From BOG-908 sp964657885 (lineage in GTDB: Bacteria; Pseudomonadota; Alphaproteobacteria; Acetobacterales; Acetobacteraceae): a stretch of DNA of 20,456 bases. Position 1 is the stretch's first letter; each line of letters starts with the position of its first letter. Below are positions 1 to 8,300 of this stretch, piece after piece. The notes below the pieces were generated by a model. The model saw only the letters and a list, made by a program, of their open reading frames with translations, was not told the origin of the DNA and made no database searches. The stretch covers positions 1-20,456 of the forward strand of contig CAZZWO010000029.1 of assembly GCA_964657885.1 (NCBI GenBank), read 5' to 3'. Position numbers and translations under genes: made by a program.

Positions 1-202
1 GATGTATTTCCTGGAACGCGCCTGCACCATGCAGGTCCGCACCCGCATCCTCGGCCGCGACGATTACCCGACGCACCCCGAAGTCATCGACAAGAATGAA
101 AAGCTCAGTGCCGCCGCGGGCATGCAGACGGTCGCAAACCACCTCCTGTGGCCCGCCATGCTCCGCAAGCTCGACCGCCTCGATGCCGGTTATCGAAACT
201 AG
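1..202 (+). CDS. Class II aldolase/adducin family protein, C-terminal fragment
   Basis: The reading frame is open from the left edge to a TAG at 200-202, and only about 66 C-terminal residues are in the window. The residues around MYFLERACTMQVR and the end around NHLLWPAMLRKLDRLDAGY look like the C-terminus of class II aldolase/adducin proteins (AraD/FucA-like fold). That family includes zinc-dependent aldolases, epimerases and uncharacterised members. The catalytic N-terminal half, with the metal-binding histidines, lies outside the window, so substrate and reaction cannot be named. The ATG at position 2 is internal to the domain and is not the start. The gene converges on the minus-strand creA-like gene with 57 bp between the stops, and I see no clear terminator hairpin there. 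Confidence 0.7.
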   Translation, partial: MYFLERACTMQVRTRILGRDDYPTHPEVIDKNEKLSAAAGMQTVANHLLWPAMLRKLDRLDAGYRN

Positions 203-259
203 CTCGTCGCGGCCAAATAGCCTCGCATCGACTGCGGAGAGCTGTGCCGGCGCGGCCCC

Positions 260-793
260 TTACCGATCGACCGGAACGGCGGAGATGCTGTTGTAAGGAC
301 TGCCTTCCGGGGTCAGCGCCTGGGTGGACCACACGAGGTAAACCAGCACGCGCTTCTGCTTGTCCCAGATGCGGGATACCCGGATTTCCTTGAACAGCCA
401 GTTGGCGCTGGCGCCGAACACCACTTCGTTGTCCGGCGGCTCGCCCTTCAGCGTGACGGGGCCGGTGGAGCGGCAGGCGATCGAGAAGCGGCTGGGGTCG
501 GTGGCGAGACCGAGCGTGCCTTTCAGCCCGCCCTTCTGCGCGCGCGACATGTAGCAGCTGACGCCGTCCACGCGCGGGTCGTCGTAGCGATCCACCACGA
601 TCTTGTCGTCGCCCATCAGGCGGAACGTGGTGTTCACCGAGCCGATGCGCGTCGGATCGCCCGATCCTGCCCGGGCGGGTGCGGAGCAGGTCGCGCCGAT
701 GGCAAGGGCCGCGGCAAGCAGGCTGAACCGGCGGGCGATCATGCCGATCCTGGTCATTTGGCCGGCAGGTGAAGCGTTGTGTGCCGCGTGCAT
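260..793 (-). CDS. creA: CreA family protein (exported, unknown biochemical role)
   Basis: This 177-residue protein matches the CreA family of small exported proteins known from enterobacteria and other Proteobacteria, whose molecular function is not established. Family-like stretches include IGSVNTTFRLMGDDKIVVD, DDPRVDGVSCYMSRA, GGLKGTLGLA and RFSIACRSTGPV. Residues C80 and C107 are the likely conserved cysteine pair. An N-terminal basic-plus-hydrophobic segment ends in a signal-peptidase I-like ARA around residue 42, so the mature protein should be periplasmic. The ATG at 793 is chosen because GGAGG lies 8 nt upstream. The ATG at 757 would give a more standard signal peptide but has a poor ribosome site. 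It lies 78 bp downstream of the double cold-shock gene on the same strand. Confidence 0.85.
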   Translation of the reverse strand: MHAAHNASPAGQMTRIGMIARRFSLLAAALAIGATCSAPARAGSGDPTRIGSVNTTFRLMGDDKIVVDRYDDPRVDGVSCYMSRAQKGGLKGTLGLATDPSRFSIACRSTGPVTLKGEPPDNEVVFGASANWLFKEIRVSRIWDKQKRVLVYLVWSTQALTPEGSPYNSISAVPVDR

Positions 794-871
794 CGATCCA
801 GCCTCCGAAGATGAGGCGTCATAGGCGATGGCGGCCCGGGAGGAAAACCCCAGGAGCCGACTTCGCCGGAA

Positions 872-1615
872 TCAGGATTCGCGGATCGAGGCCGCCTCCG
901 GGCCTTTCTGCCCCTGGGTAACCTGGATGGTGACGCGCTGGCCCTCCGCCAGCTCGGTCAGGCCGGCCCGGCGCAACGCCGAGGCATGCACGAACACGTC
1001 CTTGCCGCCATCCTCAGGCGCGATGAAGCCGAAGCCCTTGGACGTGTTGTACCACTTCACCGTGCCCTGCTGCTCGGGCCCGGAAGAAGCGGGCGTGTCG
1101 AAGCTGCGGCGTGGCGCGCCGAAGCCGCCGCCGCCACCGCCGAAACGATCTCCGCCACCGCCGAACCGGTCGCCTCCACCGGCGCGCTCGCCGCCATAGC
1201 CACCGCCGAAACCGCCGCGATCCGGGGCGCGCGGGGCGCGCGCGGCCGGTGCGGCACTCGCGGTGCTCTCATCGACTTCCGTGACCTCGGTCACCTGCGG
1301 ACCCTTCTGGCCCTGACCGGTGCGCACCTTCAGCGTGGCGCCCGGGCTGACCGCGGTGACGCCGGTGCGCGCCAGCACGCTGGCGTGCAGGAACACGTCG
1401 CCACCGCCCTCGGTCATTTCGACGAAGCCGAAACCCTTTTCGGCGTTGAACCATTTCACGACCGCAGTGCTCTCGGGCCCTGTCGCCATCGGAGCCGCCG
1501 GCATCGGCCGGCGGGCGGGGTAAGACGGCAGGTTCACCGGCTCCGGGGAGGGCGCGTACTCGTCGAAGCCTTTCTCCGAACGCCGACGCCGCTGCCAGTT
1601 ATCCGTCTTCGCCAT
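872..1615 (-). CDS. Double cold-shock-domain protein with Gly/Arg-rich linker
   Basis: The 247-residue protein has two cold-shock domains, the OB-fold that binds single-stranded RNA or DNA. The first spans about residues 50-113, with RNP1 KGFGFV at 60-65 and RNP2 VFLHA at 74-78. The second spans about 183-244, with KGFGFI at 193-198 and VFVHA at 207-211. Both keep the aromatic W/F/Y and basic residues of active CspA-like domains (VVKWFN and TVKWYN). Between them, residues 120-180 are Ala/Pro-rich and then Gly-rich with repeated GGGDRFGG-like units, a low-complexity linker reminiscent of RNA-binding RGG regions. The first 45 residues are basic (RRRR at 9-12) and Pro-rich. Tandem-CSD proteins occur in alphaproteobacteria, so a nucleic-acid chaperone role is expected. 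The start has only a weak SD. A TATGAT hexamer about 70 nt upstream could be a -10, implying a fairly long leader. Confidence 0.9.
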   Translation of the reverse strand: MAKTDNWQRRRRSEKGFDEYAPSPEPVNLPSYPARRPMPAAPMATGPESTAVVKWFNAEKGFGFVEMTEGGGDVFLHASVLARTGVTAVSPGATLKVRTGQGQKGPQVTEVTEVDESTASAAPAARAPRAPDRGGFGGGYGGERAGGGDRFGGGGDRFGGGGGGFGAPRRSFDTPASSGPEQQGTVKWYNTSKGFGFIAPEDGGKDVFVHASALRRAGLTELAEGQRVTIQVTQGQKGPEAASIRES

Positions 1616-1781
1616 AGTTTCGTCCGCATCAAGTGTCGCATGGGCGTGGCTGAAGCCGCGAGTTCAGCCCATGCCGGGGCCCCGATCATACACCGGCCGC
1701 GCACCGAATAAAGTCTGGATTTGCCATGACCTTTAGGGAAGGGCGCAGATGGAACGGTTACGGGGAGCTTCGCGTGAAGCG

Positions 1782-2426
1782 CTACCGTATGCCGATGGTC
1801 TTGTGGGTCTGGACACTCAGGCGCCATTGCGGATGCGCCATACAATAGGCGATGGCCGCCTGCGTGTTGGCGTCGCGGTCCGGCCCGTCCATCGGCTGCA
1901 ACAGGAAATGCCGGAAACCCAGGTCGGCGAACCGCTCGGGTTCCGCGCCCGGCTGCGGAAACACCAGCTTGCATTCGTCGCCGCCCTGCAGCGTCAGCGC
2001 GGCGCCGGCCTTCGGGCTGACGCAGATCCAGTCCAGCCCGGCAGGCGCCGGCTGGGTGCCGTTGGTCTCCACGGCGACCCGGAAGCCGCGTTCATGCAGC
2101 GCGTCCACCAGGGCGCCATCGGCCTGCAACAGCGGCTCGCCACCGGTCAGCACCACCAGGCGATGGGCCGGACCACCCAGCCAGGCCGCCTCGATGGCGC
2201 CGGCGAGCGAGGCGGCACCGGTGAACCGTCCGCCACCGGTGCCGTCCATGCCGACGAAATCGGTGTCGCAGAACCGGCAGACGGCGTCCGCACGGTCCCG
2301 CTCCAGCCCGTTCCACAGGTTGCAGCCGGCGAAGCGGCAGAACACCGCCACCTGCCCGGCCTGCATGCCCTCGCCCTGCAACGTCAGGAAGATCTCCTTG
2401 ACGGCGTAGCTCTGCCTGCGCGCCAG
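1782..2426 (-). CDS. queE: 7-carboxy-7-deazaguanine synthase (radical SAM), non-canonical start
   Basis: QueE converts 6-carboxy-tetrahydropterin to 7-carboxy-7-deazaguanine in queuosine and deazapurine biosynthesis, using a [4Fe-4S] cluster and SAM. The cluster motif has the QueE-specific form C-x14-C-x2-C (C35, C50, C53 with the start given here). The N-terminal substrate/SAM region YAVKEIFLTLQGEG, the TGGEPLL motif (94-100), VETNGT and the C-terminal LSVQTHK are all present. The frame contains no ATG, GTG or TTG between an upstream stop and the LTLQGEG motif; the TTG at 2381 would cut into the motif. I place the start at CTG 2426, preceded by GGA a few bases upstream, giving 214 residues. 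CTGs further upstream are alternatives, as is a sequencing error or frameshift. Identity is secure but the start is not. It lies downstream of the phasin gene on the same strand, with no queC, queD or queF in view. Confidence 0.85.
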   Translation of the reverse strand: MARRQSYAVKEIFLTLQGEGMQAGQVAVFCRFAGCNLWNGLERDRADAVCRFCDTDFVGMDGTGGGRFTGAASLAGAIEAAWLGGPAHRLVVLTGGEPLLQADGALVDALHERGFRVAVETNGTQPAPAGLDWICVSPKAGAALTLQGGDECKLVFPQPGAEPERFADLGFRHFLLQPMDGPDRDANTQAAIAYCMAHPQWRLSVQTHKTIGIR

Positions 2427-2487
2427 GGTTTCCGAACCGCAATCGTCCAGGGCGCCGCGCGGCAGGGCGCCTAAATTGCCGGTTCCG

Positions 2488-2961
2488 TCAGGGATGGGTG
2501 TGCTCCGACTTTTCGAGCAGCCCCTTGATCTCGTCCATCGCCTCGCGGAAGCGGTCGCTCAGCACGTGCAGCGCCTCGGCATTCGAGTGCTGGATGAGCT
2601 CGGACAGGTCCTTGATGTTGGCGACCGCCCGCTCATAGCTTTTCTTCACCAGATCGGCCTGCCGCGCCGCCTTGGCCTGCGGGCTCTCGGACGTCGCCAG
2701 CTCGCGCACATGCTCCGACAACTCGGTCATCGTCTGCTGCATGATCTCCATGTGACGCCGCGCCACCGCCTGCGCGCCTTCCAGCGCCAGCCGGTTGGCA
2801 TTGGACAGCACCTCCATGTTCCGCCGGTGCGCGGCCAACAGGGCGGAGCTGTCCGGGATCATCGTCGGGAAACGCATCTCGGTGAAACGCCGGGTCATCT
2901 CGGTCAGCAGAGAGGCGGGGTTCATGGCATCGCTGCCAGAGTAGGTCGGCTCTTCGGCCAT
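2488..2961 (-). CDS. Phasin family protein (PHA granule-associated)
   Basis: This 157-residue, Cys-free and largely helical protein has a phasin-domain pattern. A short N-terminal tail is followed by an amphipathic helical body from about residue 20 to 150, including MRFPTMIPDSSALLAAHRRN, EVLSNANRLALEGAQAVARR and the AVANIKDLSELIQHSNAEAL region. Phasins coat polyhydroxyalkanoate granules and help control their size. No PHA synthase or depolymerase gene is in the window. The ATG has a strong AGGAGGAG ribosome site about 8 nt upstream. It lies downstream of the TetR/COQ9-like gene (93 bp) and upstream of queE (about 60 bp). Other non-granule phasin-like proteins would look similar, so a PHA role is inferred. 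Confidence 0.85.
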   Translation of the reverse strand: MAEEPTYSGSDAMNPASLLTEMTRRFTEMRFPTMIPDSSALLAAHRRNMEVLSNANRLALEGAQAVARRHMEIMQQTMTELSEHVRELATSESPQAKAARQADLVKKSYERAVANIKDLSELIQHSNAEALHVLSDRFREAMDEIKGLLEKSEHTHP

Positions 2962-3054
2962 GATTGAATCTCCTCCTGGAAAGATCGCGCACCAGTCCTA
3001 CCGCAGTCGCCAGCGAGAGCCTAGCTCCGTGGCGTTTCGCATAGTGCGCGAGCC

Positions 3055-3726
3055 TCAGGCTCCCGGGTCGCCGGTCAGGTCGGGATAATCGCCGGGGTTC
3101 GCGGTGATCGGAGGAAGTTCGGGTTCCGGAAATGGCTTGGGACCCGGCTCGATTGCCTCGCGCGAGCCATGTCCCACCCAGCCGGCTGCCTGCTCGGCCC
3201 TCGCCAGCGCACGGTCGAGCGCAGCCATGGTGCCGGAAAGATCGGCGCTCTCGTCGGTCCGCCAGGCGCGCAAGGTATAAAGCCACACGCCGGTCAGGCC
3301 CTGGACCGCGATCGCGCCGCGCACGCCGCTTGTGGAAACGCCCGCGGCCTCCAGCATCCAGGCCATGCTCTGCCCGGTGGCGGCGGCCAGCATCAGCGCG
3401 CGCGCGGGCGACCCCGGCAGGTCGCGCAACAGGGCGAGCACGCCGGCCCGGTTAGCCTGCAGCGCATCGAAGCGGCGCATCAGCACGTCGAACAGCCGCT
3501 CGCGCGTCGGACCGCTCTCCAGCGAATCGGCGAGGGCCAGCGCGTCGGCATGCTGGCCGAACCGCAGCAGGATCGCGTTGGTGTCGGCGAAGCGGGTGCG
3601 GGCGCGATCCAGCTTCAGCCCGGCGTCGCGCGCCGCCGCCACGACCGAAACCTCGCCCCAGCCGGCCCGGCCGGCCAGGCTGAAGGCGCTGCCGATCAGG
3701 GCCGCGTCGAACTCGTCATCGGTCAT
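3055..3726 (-). CDS. TetR/COQ9-like helical protein
   Basis: The 223-residue protein begins with a TetR-like helix-turn-helix region (about residues 5-55, around AFSLAGRAGWGEVSVVAAA and LDRARTRFADTNAILLRFG). The following helical domain contains a MRRFDALQANRAGVLALL stretch (about 80-97) that resembles the COQ9/TetR structural family. COQ9 itself is a lipid-binding partner of ubiquinone biosynthesis hydroxylases, whereas TetR members bind DNA and a ligand. The sequence alone does not decide between them. The last 35 residues are Pro- and acid-rich and look disordered. I use the ATG at 3726, with GGAAAG 9 nt upstream, rather than an alternative at 3810 that would add an unstructured 28-residue extension. 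It sits between proC (105 bp upstream) and the phasin gene (93 bp downstream), all on the same strand, so control of the phasin gene is possible but unproven. Confidence 0.6.
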   Translation of the reverse strand: MTDDEFDAALIGSAFSLAGRAGWGEVSVVAAARDAGLKLDRARTRFADTNAILLRFGQHADALALADSLESGPTRERLFDVLMRRFDALQANRAGVLALLRDLPGSPARALMLAAATGQSMAWMLEAAGVSTSGVRGAIAVQGLTGVWLYTLRAWRTDESADLSGTMAALDRALARAEQAAGWVGHGSREAIEPGPKPFPEPELPPITANPGDYPDLTGDPGA

Positions 3727-3831
3727 CGCCGCATACTTTCCAACTCGCCGAAGGTGATGATCAACCCGCCCAGCAGATGGGGCTTGCGGCGAAACCTGCC
3801 AGCGCTGCAAGCCCCGCCGCGCACCGGCCGA

Positions 3832-4644
3832 TCAGGATGCCAATTCTCTCGATCGGTGCGACGCCGCTTCGAGCGCGCGGTGGATCGTGTCCGGCCAGGC
3901 CGTTCGATCCATCAGCACGGCGAGCGCGCGTTCGGTCACGCCGTTCGGGCTGGTCACGGCGCGGCGCAGGTCGGCGGAATCGTCGGGCGAGGCATCCAGC
4001 AGCGCACCGGCGCCCGACACCGTCCGCCGTGCCAACTGGCGGGCGAGGGCGGCCGGAATGCCCTGCGCCACGCCCTCACGCTCCAGCAATTCGGCCAGCA
4101 GGAACACATAGGCCGGTCCACAGCCGGACACCGAGGTGATCGGATCGATGAGCGACTCGTCGTCGATCCAGGCAAGGTCCCCGGAAGCCGCAAGCAGCGT
4201 GTCGCACAATGTGTGTTGGGCAGCGCCGACATCGGGGCCGGCGAACGCCACGGTCATGCCGCGGCCGATCGCCGCCGGCGTGTTGGGCATTGCGCGCACC
4301 ACGGCGTTCCGCGTGCCAAGCAGGGCGGCGATCCGGGCGACCGTCAGCCCGGCCAGGATCGACAACACGACCGCGCCGGCGTCCAGGGCGCGGCCCAAGA
4401 CCGGCAGCACCGCCTCGGCCATTTGCGGCTTGATCGCCAGCACCACCGCACCCGGCCTGAAATCCGCCGGCAGCTCGTCGAGCGAGGCCACCAGCCGGTC
4501 GGTATCGCGGGCCACCCCGGCAGGCAGCGACGGGTCGACCAGGACCGAGGCGGCGAGCCCGGCCTTGCACCAGCCGGCAAACATGGCCGAGCCCATTCGT
4601 CCCGCGCCCAGCAGAAGGACGGGCGGAATGGCCGCGCCGGTCAT
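3832..4644 (-). CDS. proC: Pyrroline-5-carboxylate reductase
   Basis: ProC reduces 1-pyrroline-5-carboxylate to L-proline with NAD(P)H, the last step of proline synthesis. The 270-residue length is normal. The N-terminal Rossmann loop GAGRMG is at 13-18. The family signatures VRAMPNTPAAIG (about 116-127), SVSGCGPAYVF (about 161-171) and TSPNGVTE (221-228) are present. The last usually reads SPGGTT, so this copy has Asn and Val at two loop positions. The ATG overlaps the stop of the upstream YbjN gene as ATGA, indicating translational coupling and fixing the start; a longer in-frame ORF would run deep into ybjN. The ybjN-proC pairing is common in alphaproteobacteria. Confidence 0.95.
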   Translation of the reverse strand: MTGAAIPPVLLLGAGRMGSAMFAGWCKAGLAASVLVDPSLPAGVARDTDRLVASLDELPADFRPGAVVLAIKPQMAEAVLPVLGRALDAGAVVLSILAGLTVARIAALLGTRNAVVRAMPNTPAAIGRGMTVAFAGPDVGAAQHTLCDTLLAASGDLAWIDDESLIDPITSVSGCGPAYVFLLAELLEREGVAQGIPAALARQLARRTVSGAGALLDASPDDSADLRRAVTSPNGVTERALAVLMDRTAWPDTIHRALEAASHRSRELAS

Positions 4645-5138
4645 GCCTCGCCCACGCACTCCAGCATGGCGGCCTCGAGCGCTTCGGCCGGCGACTTGCC
4701 ACCCCAGAGCACGAATTGGAAGGCGGGGTAGAAGCGCTCGCACTCGGTGATCGCGATGTCGATCATGTCCTCGAGGCTTTCGGCGGACGCGCCGGGCGCC
4801 CCGCGCAGCAGCACCGAGTGCCGGAACAGCGGCATGCCGTCGTCGCTGTCCATGCCGAAATGCCCGATCCACAGCCGCTCATTGGCGCGCGCCAGCAACT
4901 CGTACAGCGCGGCCCGGCGCGGCGCCGGCACTTTCAGGTCGAAAGTACAGGTGAAATGCATCGCCGAGATTTCACCCGACCAACTGAAGTAAAGCCCGTA
5001 ATCGCACCACTTGCCGGGTGCCTCCGCAGCCATCTCGGCATCCGAGCGGCGGTCGAACACCCATTCGTTCGCCGACACTATCTGCTCCATGACGTCGAGC
5101 GGGTTGGCGGCGGAACTTGCTTGCATCTGCAGAGACAT
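4641..5138 (-). CDS. YbjN domain-containing protein
   Basis: The 165-residue protein resembles the alphaproteobacterial YbjN family, which has a type III secretion chaperone-like alpha/beta fold and a poorly defined, stress- or motility-linked regulatory role. Supporting stretches include ANPLDVMEQIVSANEWVFDR, the WCDYGLYFSWS segment, LYELLARANERLWIGHFGMD and a C-terminal region rich in acidic and aromatic residues around ECERFYPAFQFVLWGG. No signal peptide or membrane segment is visible, so it should be cytosolic. The ATG at 5138 is preferred because GGGAG lies about 7 nt upstream; an upstream ATG at 5165 lacks a better site. Its stop overlaps the proC start by 4 nt, so the two are expressed as one operon. 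Confidence 0.85.
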   Translation of the reverse strand: MSLQMQASSAANPLDVMEQIVSANEWVFDRRSDAEMAAEAPGKWCDYGLYFSWSGEISAMHFTCTFDLKVPAPRRAALYELLARANERLWIGHFGMDSDDGMPLFRHSVLLRGAPGASAESLEDMIDIAITECERFYPAFQFVLWGGKSPAEALEAAMLECVGEA

Positions 5139-5345
5139 AGGTGGTCTCCCATGAGGGCAGGGCATTCCCAGGCTTGGGCCTTCTCTGCTTTCAGTGTGTT
5201 ATGGCCTTTAGCGGAGTCGCCGCAAGAGAACTCGGTCCTAAAATCCGGCCTGAAGGTCGGGAAATCTGCCATCCACCGTCACGTATTCCGGCGCGGGCCG
5301 CCTTCCCGGAAACGCAACGATGGTCTGGACGGCCTCCCACCCTGC
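5139..5345. other. Intergenic region between the repeat exoprotein gene and ybjN
   Basis: This 207-bp stretch must hold the ybjN-proC promoter and the transcription end of the large exoprotein gene, both on the minus strand. I can point only to weak elements. One is a loose TTGCGG/CATAAC pair 16 bp apart on the minus strand, about 75 nt before the ybjN ATG. The other is a TTCCGG (5286-5291) / CCGGAA (5306-5311) inverted repeat in a GC-rich context. The repeat has no T-run, so it is not a convincing intrinsic terminator. No small ORF with a good ribosome site was seen. Confidence 0.3.
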
Positions 5346-8300
5346 TCACCCCATGACGAAGTTCGCGCTGGACAGGTTGGTGACGTTCTCCACGATGATC
5401 TGCGCGCCGCCAGCAAGGTTCACGATGCTGTCGCCGAACGCGTAGGTGATTGCCGGCGCCGTGCTGCCGTAACCATGCAGCGCGATGGTGCTTTCCCCCG
5501 GCACGAAGCCGACGAGCGCCACATGGTCGGCGGCGACCCCGTCGGTGAAGCTGAAAGTGTCGTTGCCGCCGCCGGACACCAGCACGTCGCGCCCGGAGCC
5601 GGCGATGAACAGGTCGTCGCCCGCGCCGCCCCACAACGTCTCGCCGCCTGCGAAGGCCTGGAAGATGTTATCGCCGGTGGCGGTGCCGCCGAACACGTTC
5701 GCCCCGCCGCTGCCCGCGACCGACACCTGTGCCGCCCCGGTCACATAGACGTTCTCGCCGGCCGCCGCCTGCACCGTGCTGGCTCCCGCGCCCACCACGA
5801 ACACCGATCCCGCGGCGCCCGAATACACGCCCGGCCCGGTGCCGCCGAACACCGTCACCGGACCGCTGCCGCCCTGCACATGCGTGTGCCCGCTGCCCGC
5901 CACGATCAGCGCGCCCCCGGCCCCGCCGTAGTAATCGAAGGTGCTCGACCCGCCCCAGAGCAGGCTGCCGCTGCCGTTCCCGCCCTGCATCTCGATCTGG
6001 GCGCCGTTGCCGATGACCGTGCTTGGCGCGTCGCCGCCGATGAAGTTCAGCAGGCCGCCGCCCGAGCTGAACACCAGGTCGCCGGTGCGCCCGGCGCCGG
6101 CCTGCGCCTCGATCGTGTCGCTGCCGCCGATGCCCGCGCAGATGATGGTGTCCGACCCGCCCGACACCACCGAGTTCTGCGACGGCCCGAGAAAGACGTT
6201 GCTGTGGCCGCCGCTGGTGGTGATCGCGGCATTGTCGTAGTTGGTGGCGATGCCGTCATTCCCGCCGCCATGGATGTACACGTCCACCGGCAGGCTGGAA
6301 TGGCTGTGGTCCACGTCCAGGGCCGCGTAGAAGGTGGTGTTCGCGCCGGTCGCGCCGACCAGCGTGTCGCCGTCGCCCAGCGCCGCGATCGCGTCCGATC
6401 CTTCATTGCCGACCAGCAACGCTCCGCCGAGCGCGCCGTCGGTCAGCTGGATGTTCTCGCCGCCCTCCAGCAGCACCGCGCTGTAGCCGCTCTGCAGCGC
6501 AATCGCACTGCCGGGGCCGCCGCTTCCACCAATCTGGCTGTCCAGCGGCGCCACGACCTCCACGTTCACGCCGGGCACCTCGTTGGCACCGCCGAACACG
6601 GTTGCCGCCGGCGGCAGGCCGTCGGTCGAGTAATAGACCGAGATGCCCTCGTTGCTGATCAGGTTGCCGATATCGGTCTGCGACACGAACGGAAATCCCT
6701 GCGCGACCGCATCGAGCAAGTCGCCGCGCGTGATCTGGCTCGGGCCGGCGGCGAAGTTGGGGTAGGTCAAAAAACTGTCTCCAGAAGCGGATGTTTTATC
6801 CGGTTGGGTGGTCAGGATGGTGCCGCCGCCGGCCGCGCCGGTGACGGAGAACACTTGGCCGGCCTGGCTGCCCAGCAGGCTGAGCTGAGCCACGAGTGCC
6901 GTCCCGTTCATCAGGCTGAGCACGCCGATGCCGGGCCCGGTGGCCGCATAGACGGCGGAGCTGGCCGCGATGCCGGACAGCAGGATGCTGTCGCCGGTGC
7001 CGAAATCGGCGAAGTCAGGCGCCGCGTTTTGCGCGCCTGGAAAGCTCTGGCCGGAAAAGCTTTGCGCCGAGAGGGTGATGGTGCCGGCCGCCGCGAAGTC
7101 GGCGGTCAGGGATGCCGCCACGCTGCCGGTCAGGACGAGGTCGGCGCCGGGTCCCGCCAGCAAGGTGCCGGTCCCCGACACGCTGCCGATGAACAGGGTG
7201 CCGCTGCTGGCGGCGATGGTGCCCTGGTCGAGGATCTGCGACGCAAGCCCCAGCGCGCCGGCGCCTTCCGCCAGGTAACCCGCATCGATGGTGATGCCGG
7301 GCGCCGCTCCGCCGGCGAAACCGATTTCGACCGAGCCGCCGCCTCCGGTTGCGACCTGGCTGCCGGTGCCGCCGAGCAGCAGCATGCCCAATTGCGCCGT
7401 GCCGGTGCCGGAGACGGCGAGCATCCCCGCGCCGCCGTTGGTCGCCGATCCAAGCGACAGGGTGCCGGCGACCGACAGCACGCCGCTGCCGCCGACCGCC
7501 ACGCCGCCTACGATGCCGGCGGAGGCCGCCGACACCGCCGCGCCCGATCCGAGCGCCAGGAATGCGGGCGCGGAGGAACTCGCGCCGACCGACAGCGCGC
7601 CGGCCGAGAAAGCGCCGCCCAGCGCGACGGTCCCCGAAACCGCCAGGCTCGCCGCATTCGCGGGGCCAGCGATGGCGAGTGCCGTGCCGGGCGCGCCGGC
7701 GATGCTGACTGAATCGTTCTGTCCGGGTGCTGCGGCCGCCGAGCCGCCGCCCTGGCTGATGTCGGACCAGTTGCCGGCATTGGCCCAGGCGAGCCCGCCC
7801 GCATTGCCGGTCCAAACATAGGAATCCGGCGTGACGGTGCCGGCGGGTGGGCCGGTCAGCGCGGGGGTGGACAGGATGATCGCCGCCCCGGTGCCGTCAG
7901 GCAGCACGCCGAATGTCTCGCCCGCATAGTTCCCGGCCAGCAGGAGCTGCCCCACGACCTGTCCGGCCGCCGACAGCGTAAGCGTGCCGATGCCCAATGC
8001 GCCCGGCTGGTAGCTGACCGCATCGAGGGGCGAACCTGCGATGATGCTGTCGCCCGCCGCGAAGCCGGAGATGACCGCCCCCGGCAGGGAGCTCAGCGCA
8101 GGCAGCAGCAGGGTTCCGCCCCCGCCGGCGAAGGCGATCGGGCACAGGTCCGTGCTGGTGAGCCCCAGCGTCGCCTCGGTGCCGATGCCGATCGTGCCGG
8201 AGCCGGCCACCGCGCCGAGCAGCAGCAGGCCGCCCGCCGCCTGGATGGAGCCGTTATCGACGATCAGGCCACTCGCATCGAGCGTCCCGTTGCCGCTGAC

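Noticed and set aside
1141..1250. Gly-rich coding repeats in the double-CSD gene as a possible DNA minisatellite or CRISPR-like array
   Set aside because: The repetition is explained by GGGDRFGG-like codons in the protein linker; there is no constant repeat-spacer pattern.
1767..1780. GCTTC-GCGT-GAAGC stem just after the queE stop as a terminator
   Set aside because: The stem is only 5 bp and no T-run follows in the direction of queE transcription.
5286..5311. TTCCGG/CCGGAA inverted repeat downstream of the exoprotein gene as an intrinsic terminator
   Set aside because: There is no T-run after the stem on the minus strand and the stem is short, so it does not meet the usual criteria. No convincing intrinsic terminator was found anywhere in the window.
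4716..7712. A 998-codon open frame on the plus strand, opposite ybjN/proC and the exoprotein gene
   Set aside because: Its translation is rich in Arg, His, Ala and Gly with no family-like pattern, and it is antisense to well-supported genes. Long open antisense frames are expected opposite GC-rich Gly/Ala/Ser codons.
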